From positions 62,001 to 126,000 of the forward strand of contig CALRNX020000002.1 in assembly GCA_943369665.1 (NCBI GenBank): DNA of 64,000 bases, given 5' to 3'. Positions 36,214-45,157 of this stretch are shown piece after piece. Position 1 is the stretch's first letter; every line of letters starts with the position of its first letter. A program made the position numbers and the translations under genes. The DNA is from UKL13-3 sp943369665 (GTDB taxonomy: Bacteria; Bacteroidota; Bacteroidia; UKL13-3). The notes under the pieces were generated by a model. It did no database searches, was not told the DNA's origin, and was given only the letters and a program-made list of their open reading frames with translations.

Positions 36214-36510
36214 CTATCTGTTTTTCAGCAACTTTTCCAATGCATCCAAGTGCATATTGAATGCCTTTTTCCCAAGCTTTGTTGCAGAAAAGGTTGTATT
36301 GGGTTTCTTACCTACAAATTGTTTTTTCACTTCTATGTACTCTACTTTTTCGAGCGCACTTGCATGACTTGCCAAATTACCATCGGTGGTATTCAGCAAC
36401 TCCTTAAGTGCGTTAAAATCCAGGCTGTCGTTAACCATTAAGGCCGACATAATGCCCAGCCTCATCCGGTTTTCAAAAGCTTTATTCAGTTTACTGATAT
36501 CTACGCTCAT
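36214..36510 (-). CDS. Winged-helix transcriptional regulator (HTH_34, MarR/ArsR-like)
   Basis: The 98-aa protein is a single winged-helix domain: ENRMRLGIMSALMVNDSLDF, then LKELLNTTDGNLASHASALE as recognition region, and a wing around GKKPNTTFSATKLGKKAF. This is the small stand-alone class often found beside membrane proteins in Bacteroidota. It overlaps the upstream membrane-protein gene by 4 bp. It is the obvious candidate to bind the two matching palindromes at 36179 and 37161, giving autorepression and control of the downstream operon. Confidence 0.9.
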   Translation of the reverse strand: MSVDISKLNKAFENRMRLGIMSALMVNDSLDFNALKELLNTTDGNLASHASALEKVEYIEVKKQFVGKKPNTTFSATKLGKKAFNMHLDALEKLLKNR

Positions 36511-37151
36511 TTCTCGTATTTAAAATACATGATTATTCCATAAACGATATGCAATGCACCGAATCCGATGGCCCAAAAGAGTAAACCATATCCTATAAAA
36601 AACGCAGCCAACAGCCCCAAAGAAATTTCCAATATCCCCAATACCCTGATTTCTTCGAATGTATACTTGCTTGAATTAACAAGCGCCAATCCATAAAAAA
36701 TAAGCATAGCAGGAGCTACCATTCCCACAACATGTTGGTACACCATAATTAAACAGAATACACCACCACTCGCCAACGGGATCATCATGTTCACAAACAA
36801 CCGTTGAGCCGTTTTATCCCAAATTTGCAATCCCGCTTTTCTCGCCTTGCGAATGCTCAACCAACTTCCGGCTATTAATGAAAGGGTAAGTACGCTAATC
36901 GCATCAATGATAAAAAATTGAAGAAATGAAAAATTAAGCTGTCCCGATTCATCTACTGAATATTCATAATAGGGCACATACATATTATTATATTTTGCCT
37001 GAATAAACAGGTGTGCCGCAAATGCACCACATAAAGCAAACACGCCAACAAAAACACCGGCAAAACCATTAAGGGATACAAACCGCGATGATCTTTCCAT
37101 CATGCTTCTGATATCTTTTAGCGCATCTAAATGTTCGTTTGTTGAATTCAT
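36507..37151 (-). CDS. Membrane protein co-encoded with the winged-helix regulator
   Basis: The ATG at 37151 is chosen because the region upstream of it contains the operator and promoter. The 214-aa product has a short helical cytoplasmic start (NEHLDALKDIRSMMERSSRF), then five or six membrane segments (GFAGVFVGVFALCGAFAAHL, FFIIDAISVLTLSLIAGSWL, NMMIPLASGGVFCLIMVYQH, GLLAAFFIGYGLLFWAIGFG). It is typical of the partner found with HTH_34 regulators in this phylum; function unknown. The 3' end overlaps the regulator gene by 4 bp, so both are translated from one message. Confidence 0.82.
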   Translation of the reverse strand: MNSTNEHLDALKDIRSMMERSSRFVSLNGFAGVFVGVFALCGAFAAHLFIQAKYNNMYVPYYEYSVDESGQLNFSFLQFFIIDAISVLTLSLIAGSWLSIRKARKAGLQIWDKTAQRLFVNMMIPLASGGVFCLIMVYQHVVGMVAPAMLIFYGLALVNSSKYTFEEIRVLGILEISLGLLAAFFIGYGLLFWAIGFGALHIVYGIIMYFKYEK

Positions 37152-37160
37152 TTTAAAAGT

Positions 37161-37202
37161 ACTTTGTAATACAAAGTTAATTTTGAAATTGACAATTACA
37201 AA
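37161..37202 (-). promoter_or_regulatory. Palindromic operator 1 within a complete promoter
   Basis: ACTTTGTAATACAAAGT (37161-37177) is a perfect palindrome except for its central base. On the minus strand TTTG (37199-37202), a 19-nt spacer and TAACTTTG (37172-37179) make a full consensus promoter. The palindrome covers the -7 box and the start region, a repression geometry. Confidence 0.75.
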
Positions 37203-37233
37203 TATTATTTTTAACCGAACAAGAAGCATTAAT

Positions 37234-37263
37234 AAAAAAGGCTGTTCTTTTTGGGAACAGCCT
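37234..37263 (-). terminator. Intrinsic terminator of the aconitase gene
   Basis: AGGCTGTTC (37239-37247) pairs with GAACAGCCT (37255-37263). On the minus strand it is followed by a U run (A run 37234-37239). It lies 26 bp after the stop codon. Confidence 0.85.
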
Positions 37264-37288
37264 CTCGTTATAAAATGGTTGGAATTTA

Positions 37289-39553
37289 TTATTTCACACT
37301 CGCTCTGATAATATTTAACGCTCCACCTGCCTTGAACCACTCAATTTGTTGTTCGTTATAGGTATGGTTCACTTTAATTTCATCAACGCTGCCGTCATCA
37401 TGTTTAATAACCAACGTTAATGGTGTATTCGGAGAGAATGACGTTAACCCGATTATATCAAACGTGTCGTTTTCCTGAATTTTTTCGTAGTCGTTTTTAT
37501 CTGCAAACGTTAGAGCCAACATACCTTGTTTTTTCAAGTTGGTTTCGTGAATACGGGCAAATGATTTTACCAATACAGCGCGAACTCCCAAATGACGAGG
37601 CTCCATCGCAGCGTGTTCACGTGATGAACCTTCACCATAATTTTCGTCTCCAACAACAATACTTCCAATCCCGTGTGCTTTGTAATCACGTTGTACCTTA
37701 GGTACTGATGCATACTCGGCCGTTAATTGGTTTTTTACATTATCGGTTTTTTCATTAAAGTAATTTACGGCACCGATCAACATATTGTTTGAGATATTGT
37801 CCAAGTGACCACGGTATTTTAACCAAGGTCCGGCCATCGAGATATGATCGGTTGTACATTTCCCTTTCGCTTTGATCAGGAGTTTTAATCCTTTCAGATC
37901 AGTACCTTCCCAAGCCGTAAATGGATCCAATAATTGTAACCTATCAGAAGTTGGTGAAACAGCAACCTGAACATTACTTCCATCAACTGCAGGAGCGATA
38001 AACCCAGCGTCTTCTACAGCAAAGCCTCTTGTTGGTAATTCGTCACCTGAAGGAGCATCCAACATCACAGCTTCACCTTTATTGTTAATTAAGGTATCGG
38101 TCATTGGGTTAAATGAAAGATCGCCTGCAATTGCCAAAGCGGCAACCATTTCAGGTGAAGCCACAAATGCAAAGGTATTTGGATTCCCATCAGCACGTTT
38201 GGCAAAGTTTCGGTTAAATGAGTGAACAATTGTGTTCTTCTCTGCTTTTTCGGCTCCTACCCTGTCCCACATTCCAATACATGGTCCGCATGCATTTGTA
38301 AATATGGTTGCATTCAGATCTGTGAACGATTTAATCAAACCATCTCTATCGGCAGTGTAACGAACCTGCTCGGAACCCGGATTGATCCCAAATGCCGATT
38401 TTGTTACCAAGCCTTTGGCTACTGCTTGTTTTGCAATAGAAGAAGCGCGGCTCAAATCTTCATATGAAGAATTGGTACATGAACCAATTAATCCCCATTC
38501 AACTTTTAAAGGCCAGTTATTTTTAGCGGCTTCCTCTTTCATTTTCGAAACAGGAGTAGCCAAATCGGGCGTAAACGGACCATTCAAGTAAGGTTCCATT
38601 TCACTCAGATTGATTTCAATTATTTGGTCAAAATAATCGGCCGGATTTGCATACACCTCAGGATCTCCTGTTAAATGGTGTTTGATCGCATTGGCAGCAT
38701 CAGCTACATCGGCACGGCCGGTAGCACGTAAATAACGCTCCATGCTTTCATCGTATCCGAATGTTGAAGTTGTTGCTCCGATCTCGGCACCCATATTACA
38801 AATCGTTCCTTTTCCGGTACAGCTCATTGAAGTAGCACCATCGCCAAAATATTCAACAATGGCACCTGTTCCTCCTTTTACCGTAAGGATACCGGCAACT
38901 TTTAATATCACATCTTTAGGTGAAACCCAACCGTTTAATTTACCTGTAAGTTTCACACCGATCAGTTTCGGGAATTTTAGTTCCCAAGGTAAGCCGGCCA
39001 TTACATCGCAAGCATCCGCTCCACCTACCCCAATGGCCAACATTCCCAAACCACCCGCATTCACGGTATGCGAATCGGTTCCGATCATCATACCTCCCGG
39101 GAAGGCATAATTCTCCAAAACTACCTGGTGGATAATACCTGCACCCGGTTTCCAAAATCCAATTCCATATTTATTAGAAACTGAAGCAAGGAAATCATAC
39201 ACTTCTTTGCTTTCTGTATTGGCAACTTTCAAATCTGCAGCTGCACCAACTTTAGCCGTAATTAAGTGATCGCAGTGCACTGTAGAAGGAACTGCAACTT
39301 TGGGGCGACCAGCCTGCATAAACTGTAACAAAGCCATTTGAGCCGTTGCATCCTGCATGGCTACACGGTCCGGACCAAAATCCACATAGTCGGCACCACG
39401 CGCATAAGCTTTGCTGGCAAAGCCTTCGGTTAAGTGACTGTATAGGATCTTTTCGGTAAGGGTTAAAGGCTTGTTGGTTACCTTTCTGGCTGCATCAATA
39501 CGGGCTCCCATTTGGGCGTATACAGCTTTAATCATCTCTAAATCAAATGTCAT
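37289..39553 (-). CDS. Aconitate hydratase (mitochondrial-type)
   Basis: The 754-aa enzyme interconverts citrate and isocitrate in the TCA cycle using a [4Fe-4S] cluster. The cluster cysteines are visible near residue 357 (GSCTNSSYEDL) and near 421-424 (ACGPCIGMW). Other markers are GVGGADACDVMAGLPWELK, GTDSHTVNAGGLGMLAIG, and in the C-terminal swivel domain GDENYGEGSSREHAAMEPR. Length and layout match the mitochondrial-type aconitase usual in Bacteroidota rather than AcnA (~890 aa) or AcnB. It is transcribed alone and ends at a strong terminator. Confidence 0.96.
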   Translation of the reverse strand: MTFDLEMIKAVYAQMGARIDAARKVTNKPLTLTEKILYSHLTEGFASKAYARGADYVDFGPDRVAMQDATAQMALLQFMQAGRPKVAVPSTVHCDHLITAKVGAAADLKVANTESKEVYDFLASVSNKYGIGFWKPGAGIIHQVVLENYAFPGGMMIGTDSHTVNAGGLGMLAIGVGGADACDVMAGLPWELKFPKLIGVKLTGKLNGWVSPKDVILKVAGILTVKGGTGAIVEYFGDGATSMSCTGKGTICNMGAEIGATTSTFGYDESMERYLRATGRADVADAANAIKHHLTGDPEVYANPADYFDQIIEINLSEMEPYLNGPFTPDLATPVSKMKEEAAKNNWPLKVEWGLIGSCTNSSYEDLSRASSIAKQAVAKGLVTKSAFGINPGSEQVRYTADRDGLIKSFTDLNATIFTNACGPCIGMWDRVGAEKAEKNTIVHSFNRNFAKRADGNPNTFAFVASPEMVAALAIAGDLSFNPMTDTLINNKGEAVMLDAPSGDELPTRGFAVEDAGFIAPAVDGSNVQVAVSPTSDRLQLLDPFTAWEGTDLKGLKLLIKAKGKCTTDHISMAGPWLKYRGHLDNISNNMLIGAVNYFNEKTDNVKNQLTAEYASVPKVQRDYKAHGIGSIVVGDENYGEGSSREHAAMEPRHLGVRAVLVKSFARIHETNLKKQGMLALTFADKNDYEKIQENDTFDIIGLTSFSPNTPLTLVIKHDDGSVDEIKVNHTYNEQQIEWFKAGGALNIIRASVK

Positions 39554-39713
39554 ATCTGCAATAAATATTAAATTTCAAATTCGAAGCAAGAACAAGCGAT
39601 CAAGACTCCTATCAGTTCATGCCGGCTAAAAAGCGTTGCAATAATACAGAAATATTCCGTGTGAAAAGAATGTAAAATGTTGATTTTAATAGAAACTTGG
39701 TATACTTGTATAT

Positions 39714-41681
39714 ATGATGAAACAAACCAACCTACTGCTAGTGCTTTTATTTGGTTTTCAGTATTTTACTTACGCCAACACTATTACTGACAGCTTGCGG
39801 CTGCAGCTAAACGGTAAAAAAGACTCTCTTCAGGTGGCAATACTTGATGAATTGTGCTGGCAGTATAGCCCCATCTCAACAGACTCAGCTATTTACTTTG
39901 GCGAACAGGCTTTAAATCTGGCCAAAGAAATCAACTTCACCAAAGGAGAAGCTCAGGCCTATAGTGAACTTGGTGTTGCGCATTATTATGCTGGCAATTC
40001 AAGCAAGGCAATTTCTTATTTCGAACAGTCGCTCGTTTTAAAACTGAAGCGAAATGAAAAATATGAAATAGCAGCTCTCTACAACTCACTATCTGTTGTG
40101 CATATTCAACTGGCAAAATACACCGAAGCACTTTATTACAACCTATTGGCTTTACGGTTGTTTGAGGAGATCAAAAATGAAAGAGGAGTTTCAACTCTTT
40201 ACAATAATATCGGGCTTATTTATTATGAATTAAAGAATATCAACAAAGCAAGGTTTTATCATCAAAAAGCACTCGAAAAGTGGCTTAAAATAGATGACCC
40301 TAACGAAACTGGAGCAACTTATTTGAATATCGGAAACTGTTATAACTACGAAAAAAAATATCCCGAGGCCCTGGCATATTATCTGAAGGCTTTCCCATTG
40401 CTGGAGCATTCGGAGAACCTTCATTATGTTTCGGCAATCACGAATAATGTTGGCAATATTTATGTTTATTTAAAGAAACCGGCCTTAGCTATCCACTACC
40501 TAGAAAAGAGCATTAAAATCCGCGAGGAACAAAAGGATGATAAAGGACTTGCATACTCCTATATGAATATGGCAGATGCCTATCATTTGCTCAAAAACAA
40601 AACCCAGGAAGCAAAATATTTAACCAAAACGATTGAAGTTGCAAAAAGAATAGGAACACTGAGGGAGGCTGCAACTGCTGTTGAAAGATATGCTCGCGCA
40701 CTTAATGAAAATGGGGATTACAAAACCGCCAACGAGTATTTAACAAAGTATATTGAACTGCAGGATAGCATTTACACTTCGGATGTTGTAACGGCAACTG
40801 CAGACATGCAAACCAAATACGAAACCGAAAAAAAAGAAGCTGAAAACAAATTGCTTATTCAGGAAAATGAGATCCAAGATCTGGCACTTCAAAGCAAACG
40901 AACCCAAATTGCCTTGCTAATCGGTTCGCTTGTTTTAGTAATGGTTATTGCGTGGTTGGGATATTCAAAATATAAACACAAAAAGGAAAAAGAACTGAGT
41001 GCCGCGTTGATCAAAGAAGAACAACGCAGAACTGCAGCGATCATATCAGCCCAGGAAGAAGAGCGTAAACGGATCTCGGCAGAACTGCATGATGGTATCG
41101 GGCAAATGTTATCGGTAGTGAAAATGAATATGTCGAGTATTGAGGAAGAGCTTCCGTTGCAAAAAGTAAAACAAACCATTCAATTACTGGATGAATCGTG
41201 TACGGAGTTGAGAAATATTTCTCACCATTTAATGCCGGCTGCTCTTATTCAAAATGGTTTGGTACTGGCCGTAAGAGAGTTTGTTCAAAAAATAAACTCA
41301 TCAGGTAAATTACACATCTCCTATTACTATGATGAATTCGAAAGAATAAATACAAGCATTGAGATAAATCTGTACCGCATTTTGCAGGAGCTCACAAATA
41401 ATATTATCCGGTACGCCAAAGCAACAGAAGTAAACCTGAATATCAATTACGAGCAAGGTGTATTGAAAGTGATGATCAGCGACAATGGAATTGGCATGGA
41501 CAAAAAGGCTATTCAGAATAGCAAAGGCAATGGCTGGAGCAATATTTACTCCCGCCTCAACATGATGCATGCTCAACTGGAAATAGACTCATCACCCGGA
41601 AACGGCACAACCATATTTATTGATATCCCATTGTTGCTAAAAGAAGAAGTATTCGTTCAGTCGTCTGTTATTGGTCAATAA
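39714..41681 (+). CDS. TPR-domain sensor histidine kinase (NarX/DesK class)
   Basis: The 655-aa protein has a signal peptide (MMKQTNLLLVLLFGFQYFTYA), about seven TPR repeats in the periplasm (residues ~55-350, for example AIALYNSLSVVHIQLAKY-type units), a coiled coil, one transmembrane segment (IALLIGSLVLVMVIAWLGY, ~396-416), and a HisKA_3 domain with phosphoacceptor His near 458 in RKRISAELHDGIGQML. An HATPase follows (LQELTNNIIRYAKATEVNLN, ISDNGIGMD). HisKA_3 kinases normally pair with LuxR/NarL regulators; none is adjacent, so it is an orphan here. Confidence 0.92.
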   Translation: MMKQTNLLLVLLFGFQYFTYANTITDSLRLQLNGKKDSLQVAILDELCWQYSPISTDSAIYFGEQALNLAKEINFTKGEAQAYSELGVAHYYAGNSSKAISYFEQSLVLKLKRNEKYEIAALYNSLSVVHIQLAKYTEALYYNLLALRLFEEIKNERGVSTLYNNIGLIYYELKNINKARFYHQKALEKWLKIDDPNETGATYLNIGNCYNYEKKYPEALAYYLKAFPLLEHSENLHYVSAITNNVGNIYVYLKKPALAIHYLEKSIKIREEQKDDKGLAYSYMNMADAYHLLKNKTQEAKYLTKTIEVAKRIGTLREAATAVERYARALNENGDYKTANEYLTKYIELQDSIYTSDVVTATADMQTKYETEKKEAENKLLIQENEIQDLALQSKRTQIALLIGSLVLVMVIAWLGYSKYKHKKEKELSAALIKEEQRRTAAIISAQEEERKRISAELHDGIGQMLSVVKMNMSSIEEELPLQKVKQTIQLLDESCTELRNISHHLMPAALIQNGLVLAVREFVQKINSSGKLHISYYYDEFERINTSIEINLYRILQELTNNIIRYAKATEVNLNINYEQGVLKVMISDNGIGMDKKAIQNSKGNGWSNIYSRLNMMHAQLEIDSSPGNGTTIFIDIPLLLKEEVFVQSSVIGQ

Positions 41682-41754
41682 CTCATGGCAACACATTTAA
41701 ACATAAGTAATAGAACAATTTGTCAGATTTTGATATATTCGATCAAAAAAACCT

Positions 41755-42741
41755 ATGGAACTGATAACTGAAGAAAACACACAACCTTCCTCTCCACCTT
41801 CAACAAACATTATTGACTTTAATGGAAAAGGAGGCGACCTACTTGTAATTATGTTGCTTAATTGGGTGTTTACCACCTTCACTCTGGGTTTATATTATCC
41901 ATGGGCGCGCGTGAACAAGTTGAAATTTATGTATGGAAATACGCTGCTCAACAATACTCCCTTTATTTTTCATGGAACGGGCAAAGAATTGTTTAAAGGG
42001 TTTGTGAAGTTCTTTGCATTGGTCATTGTTATTTATGGCTTTTACTTTTATGCAGCGTTCATGAAAGATTTTACACTCTTAATTATAGCGGCTCTTTTGC
42101 TGATAGTCTTCTTTACCATCCTCATTCCGCTTGCTTTGCATGGTGCATTTAGGTATCGTTTGTCGCGCACTTCATGGAGCGGCATTCATTTGGGTTACCG
42201 TGGTGAACGCGGGCAGCTTGCCTTTGAATTTTTTACCGGAATGTTTCTAACATTTATTACAGGAGGCATTTATTACTCGTGGTTCATGGATAAAATGCGT
42301 AAATATATTATCAATCATTGCCGGTTCGGTAGTTTGAAGTTCGGATACGATGGTAGCGGAACCGACTTGTTTATCATCAACCTGAAAGGTTATTTTTTCA
42401 GCATTCTTACATTGGGTATCTATTATTTTTGGTACCAAAAAGAGTATCTGAACTATTTTGCTGATTACACTTATATTGAACAAAACGGAAAGAAATTTCA
42501 CCTTAAAGGAAAAATCAACGGAGGTTCACTTTTAGGATTAATGATCGTGAATTTATTCTTAACGATCGTTACCTTCGGTATTGCTATTCCATGGGTAATT
42601 ACCCGTACTGCAAAATTCATGATCCAGAATATTGAACTTCCTGCACAGATTGATTTCAATGATATTCAACAAACAGAAGATGAGTTTAGTGATGCAACCG
42701 GGGAAGATGCATTGGACTGGCTGGATCTGGGAATCGTTTAG
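41755..42741 (+). CDS. YjgN family (DUF898) membrane protein
   Basis: The 328-aa protein has the repeated DUF898 units of paired membrane helices followed by W-x-R or W-x-K motifs: WVFTTFTLGLYYPWARVNKL, LTFITGGIYYSWFMDKMRKY and SILTLGIYYFWYQKEYLNYF. Several beta-like loops (GSLKFGYDGSGTDLF) lie between them. The family has no established biochemical role. It is followed at 61 bp by an M48 protease gene, an arrangement also seen in proteobacterial yjgN loci, which suggests a functional pair in the envelope. Confidence 0.9.
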   Translation: MELITEENTQPSSPPSTNIIDFNGKGGDLLVIMLLNWVFTTFTLGLYYPWARVNKLKFMYGNTLLNNTPFIFHGTGKELFKGFVKFFALVIVIYGFYFYAAFMKDFTLLIIAALLLIVFFTILIPLALHGAFRYRLSRTSWSGIHLGYRGERGQLAFEFFTGMFLTFITGGIYYSWFMDKMRKYIINHCRFGSLKFGYDGSGTDLFIINLKGYFFSILTLGIYYFWYQKEYLNYFADYTYIEQNGKKFHLKGKINGGSLLGLMIVNLFLTIVTFGIAIPWVITRTAKFMIQNIELPAQIDFNDIQQTEDEFSDATGEDALDWLDLGIV

Positions 42742-42802
42742 TTGATCGCTCATCCTTCAATTATCATCGAAAATAACAAGCAGCAAACCGGAAACCGAGA
42801 AC

Positions 42803-43885
42803 ATGCATTTAACTTATAAAGCGCGTTATTATAACGGACAATCATCCAAACCATTTGTAGCGGATGTAAGCATCCATGAAGGGGGGGTTGATATCGTATA
42901 CATAAAGGATAATGGAAACCAGCAATTGGTAAAGTGGCAAAAGGAGCAAGTAAAAGAAACCGATTTTTCTTCTGCGATTGTTGTGTTGCGATATGGTAAT
43001 GATTTTCCATATCAACAATTGGAAATAACGGATCCTGATTTTATCGCAGCGTATCGGTCCTTTTTCAAAACAGGTATTGTTAAAAGATGGATGCATTTTA
43101 CTACCGGGAACGTGATTGGCATATTGGTTGCCGGTTTTTTAGTTTCAGTTGTGCTTGGTTACTTTTTCTTATTGCCATTTGTGGCCGATTCTGTTGCCAA
43201 TCAATTCCCGATCGAATATGAGATTTCGATGGGGGAAGATATCTACAAAAAAATACTGGCTGAATCAGAAATTGATACGGCAAAGACAGAAGCCATCAAT
43301 CATTTTTACCACAACCTAAATATTCAAAGCAGTTACCCTGTTAAAATCACCGTATTAAAAGACAGTGTTGTAAATGCATTTGCATTGCCGGGTGGTGGAA
43401 TTGTAGTGTATGACGCGATACTCAAAAACATGCAATCACCTGAAGAGCTGGCCGCCTTATTATCGCACGAATATTCGCATGTAGCACTCAAACATGCAAC
43501 CCGAAATGTATTTAGAAGTGTAGCCGGATACTTATTTATTTCCTTGGTATTAAGTGATATTAACGGTATTGCTGCATTGGTGGTGGATAATGCCCACCAA
43601 TTGCGTAACCTAAGCTATAGCAGGGAACTGGAACATGAAGCAGATGCTAATGGATTGCTCATACTGCAGCAAAATAAGCTGAACACGCAGGGTATGATAG
43701 ACCTTTTTACGCAGCTTAAAAAAGAACAACAGATAGAGGTAAACGAATGGATAAGTACTCATCCTGACCTAGACAGTCGCATTGATTATGTAAAACAATT
43801 TACACAGGAAAATGAGTACCGCGCACAACCCAATGACAGTTTATCGTACTATTTCAATCAGTTAAAAAGCGAAGGAAAATGGTAG
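42803..43885 (+). CDS. M48 family zinc metalloprotease
   Basis: The 360-aa protein has a cytoplasmic PH-like N-terminal part (~residues 1-90, MHLTYKARYYNGQ), one transmembrane segment at ~100-125 (VIGILVAGFLVSVVLGYFFL) and a periplasmic M48 peptidase domain with the zinc motif HEYSHVALKH and the downstream third ligand in SRELEHEADANG. It resembles Oma1/BepA/LoiP-type quality-control proteases more than HtpX, which has four helices. Its 3' end overlaps the next gene by 7 bp. Confidence 0.92.
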   Translation: MHLTYKARYYNGQSSKPFVADVSIHEGGVDIVYIKDNGNQQLVKWQKEQVKETDFSSAIVVLRYGNDFPYQQLEITDPDFIAAYRSFFKTGIVKRWMHFTTGNVIGILVAGFLVSVVLGYFFLLPFVADSVANQFPIEYEISMGEDIYKKILAESEIDTAKTEAINHFYHNLNIQSSYPVKITVLKDSVVNAFALPGGGIVVYDAILKNMQSPEELAALLSHEYSHVALKHATRNVFRSVAGYLFISLVLSDINGIAALVVDNAHQLRNLSYSRELEHEADANGLLILQQNKLNTQGMIDLFTQLKKEQQIEVNEWISTHPDLDSRIDYVKQFTQENEYRAQPNDSLSYYFNQLKSEGKW

Positions 43886-44178
43886 ACGAAACGCTGCTCC
43901 CGTCTGTTTTGCAATCACTTCAAAAGTATGTGGAGCTGGAGGAAACATTGCCATACGATAAACTAAAGGAGCAGCTCACTGAACGATTGATTTATATGCT
44001 GCATTATGAGATGGAAAAACTCATGGGTATTTTGTACCGGATTGATGTGCGGGAAAGAGATGTAAAAGCTGCTTTTGCGCAACATAATCCAAAACTCATT
44101 GCTCCTTTACTGGCAATTGCTATTATAGAAAGGGAACTGGAAAAAGCGAAATCAAGAAGAGATTCCAGGAGTAGTTAA
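43879..44178 (+). CDS. Small helical protein of unknown function
   Basis: The 99-aa protein is charged and helical throughout, without signal peptide or membrane segment (LLPSVLQSLQKYVELEETLP, KEQLTERLIYMLHYEMEKLM, then IDVRERDVKAAFAQ). I do not recognise it, though similar ~95-aa proteins occur next to M48 or YjgN genes in Bacteroidota. The 7-bp overlap with the protease gene makes co-translation likely. The following 219 bp (44179-44397) contain no gene I can support. Confidence 0.7.
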   Translation: MVDETLLPSVLQSLQKYVELEETLPYDKLKEQLTERLIYMLHYEMEKLMGILYRIDVRERDVKAAFAQHNPKLIAPLLAIAIIERELEKAKSRRDSRSS

Positions 44179-44397
44179 TAAGACCATAGTAAAGTGTCCA
44201 TAACTATTTAGTCCATCGTTTAGGTTAATCTATTGTCTCAAAGCCCGGTTTATCATTTCACGCTTTCTCGTTGCTTCTCTCCAACACCTAACTTCCAATA
44301 CCCATTTTATAATCTCTTTCCTCTATTACTTGACAAACATCATTTCTGTGAACCCTTTTGGAGCTTTACTTTGCGCCTGACATTTTAAACAATTATC

Positions 44398-45138
44398 ATG
44401 GCCATTCTTATCTTTTTTATCCTGCATTGGTATCTATCACTTTTCGGACAAACTTTTTTCCTACACCGTTATTCGGCTCACAAAATGTTCACGATGAGTG
44501 ACCGATGGGAAAAATTCTGGTATATTTTTTCATGGGTTACACAAGGCTCATCTTATTTGAATGCAAGGGCTTATGCTATTTTGCATCGCATGCACCATGC
44601 ATATAGTGATACCCAAAAAGATCCTCACTCTCCTCACTTTTTCAAAGAAGTATTCACCATGATGATGTACACTCGTAGTGTGTATAATGGCGTACTGCAT
44701 GGCACCATGCAAGTAGAAGAAAAATTTGATCGCAATTTTCCTGAATATAAAAATATTGATCGTATTGCTGATGCCTGGCCAACCCGCATTGCCTTTGGAT
44801 TAGGGTACGTGGCATTTTATATTGCATTTGCCACACATTGGTGGATGTATCTTTTATTGCCAATCCATTTTTTAATGGGACCAGTTCATGGCGCAATTGT
44901 AAACTGGGCAGGGCATAAATATGGTTACCGCAATTTTAACGAAAATGATCATTCAAAAAACACATTGATCATAGACTTCCTGATGTTGGGTGAATTGTTT
45001 CAAAACAACCATCACCATGCAGGTGCCAAACCAAATTTTGCTGCCAAATGGTGGGAGTTTGACCCGGTATACCCGGTGATGCGTTTATTTCATGCAATAG
45101 GAATCATTAAGCTGTCACCGGTTGCCATCAACAATTAA
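44398..45138 (+). CDS. Acyl-CoA / fatty acid desaturase
   Basis: The 246-aa integral membrane di-iron enzyme introduces a double bond into an acyl chain. The three histidine clusters are visible: HRYSAH (about residue 23), HRMHH (about 64) and NNHHHAG (about 203), with hydrophobic segments between them. It is compact compared with ~300-aa delta-9 desaturases, as is usual for Bacteroidota. It probably adjusts membrane fluidity. The gene appears to be a single transcription unit, with a TACTTTG-like box ~40 bp upstream. Confidence 0.92.
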   Translation: MAILIFFILHWYLSLFGQTFFLHRYSAHKMFTMSDRWEKFWYIFSWVTQGSSYLNARAYAILHRMHHAYSDTQKDPHSPHFFKEVFTMMMYTRSVYNGVLHGTMQVEEKFDRNFPEYKNIDRIADAWPTRIAFGLGYVAFYIAFATHWWMYLLLPIHFLMGPVHGAIVNWAGHKYGYRNFNENDHSKNTLIIDFLMLGELFQNNHHHAGAKPNFAAKWWEFDPVYPVMRLFHAIGIIKLSPVAINN

Positions 45139-45157
45139 TCTGGCAATCCGATTCATT

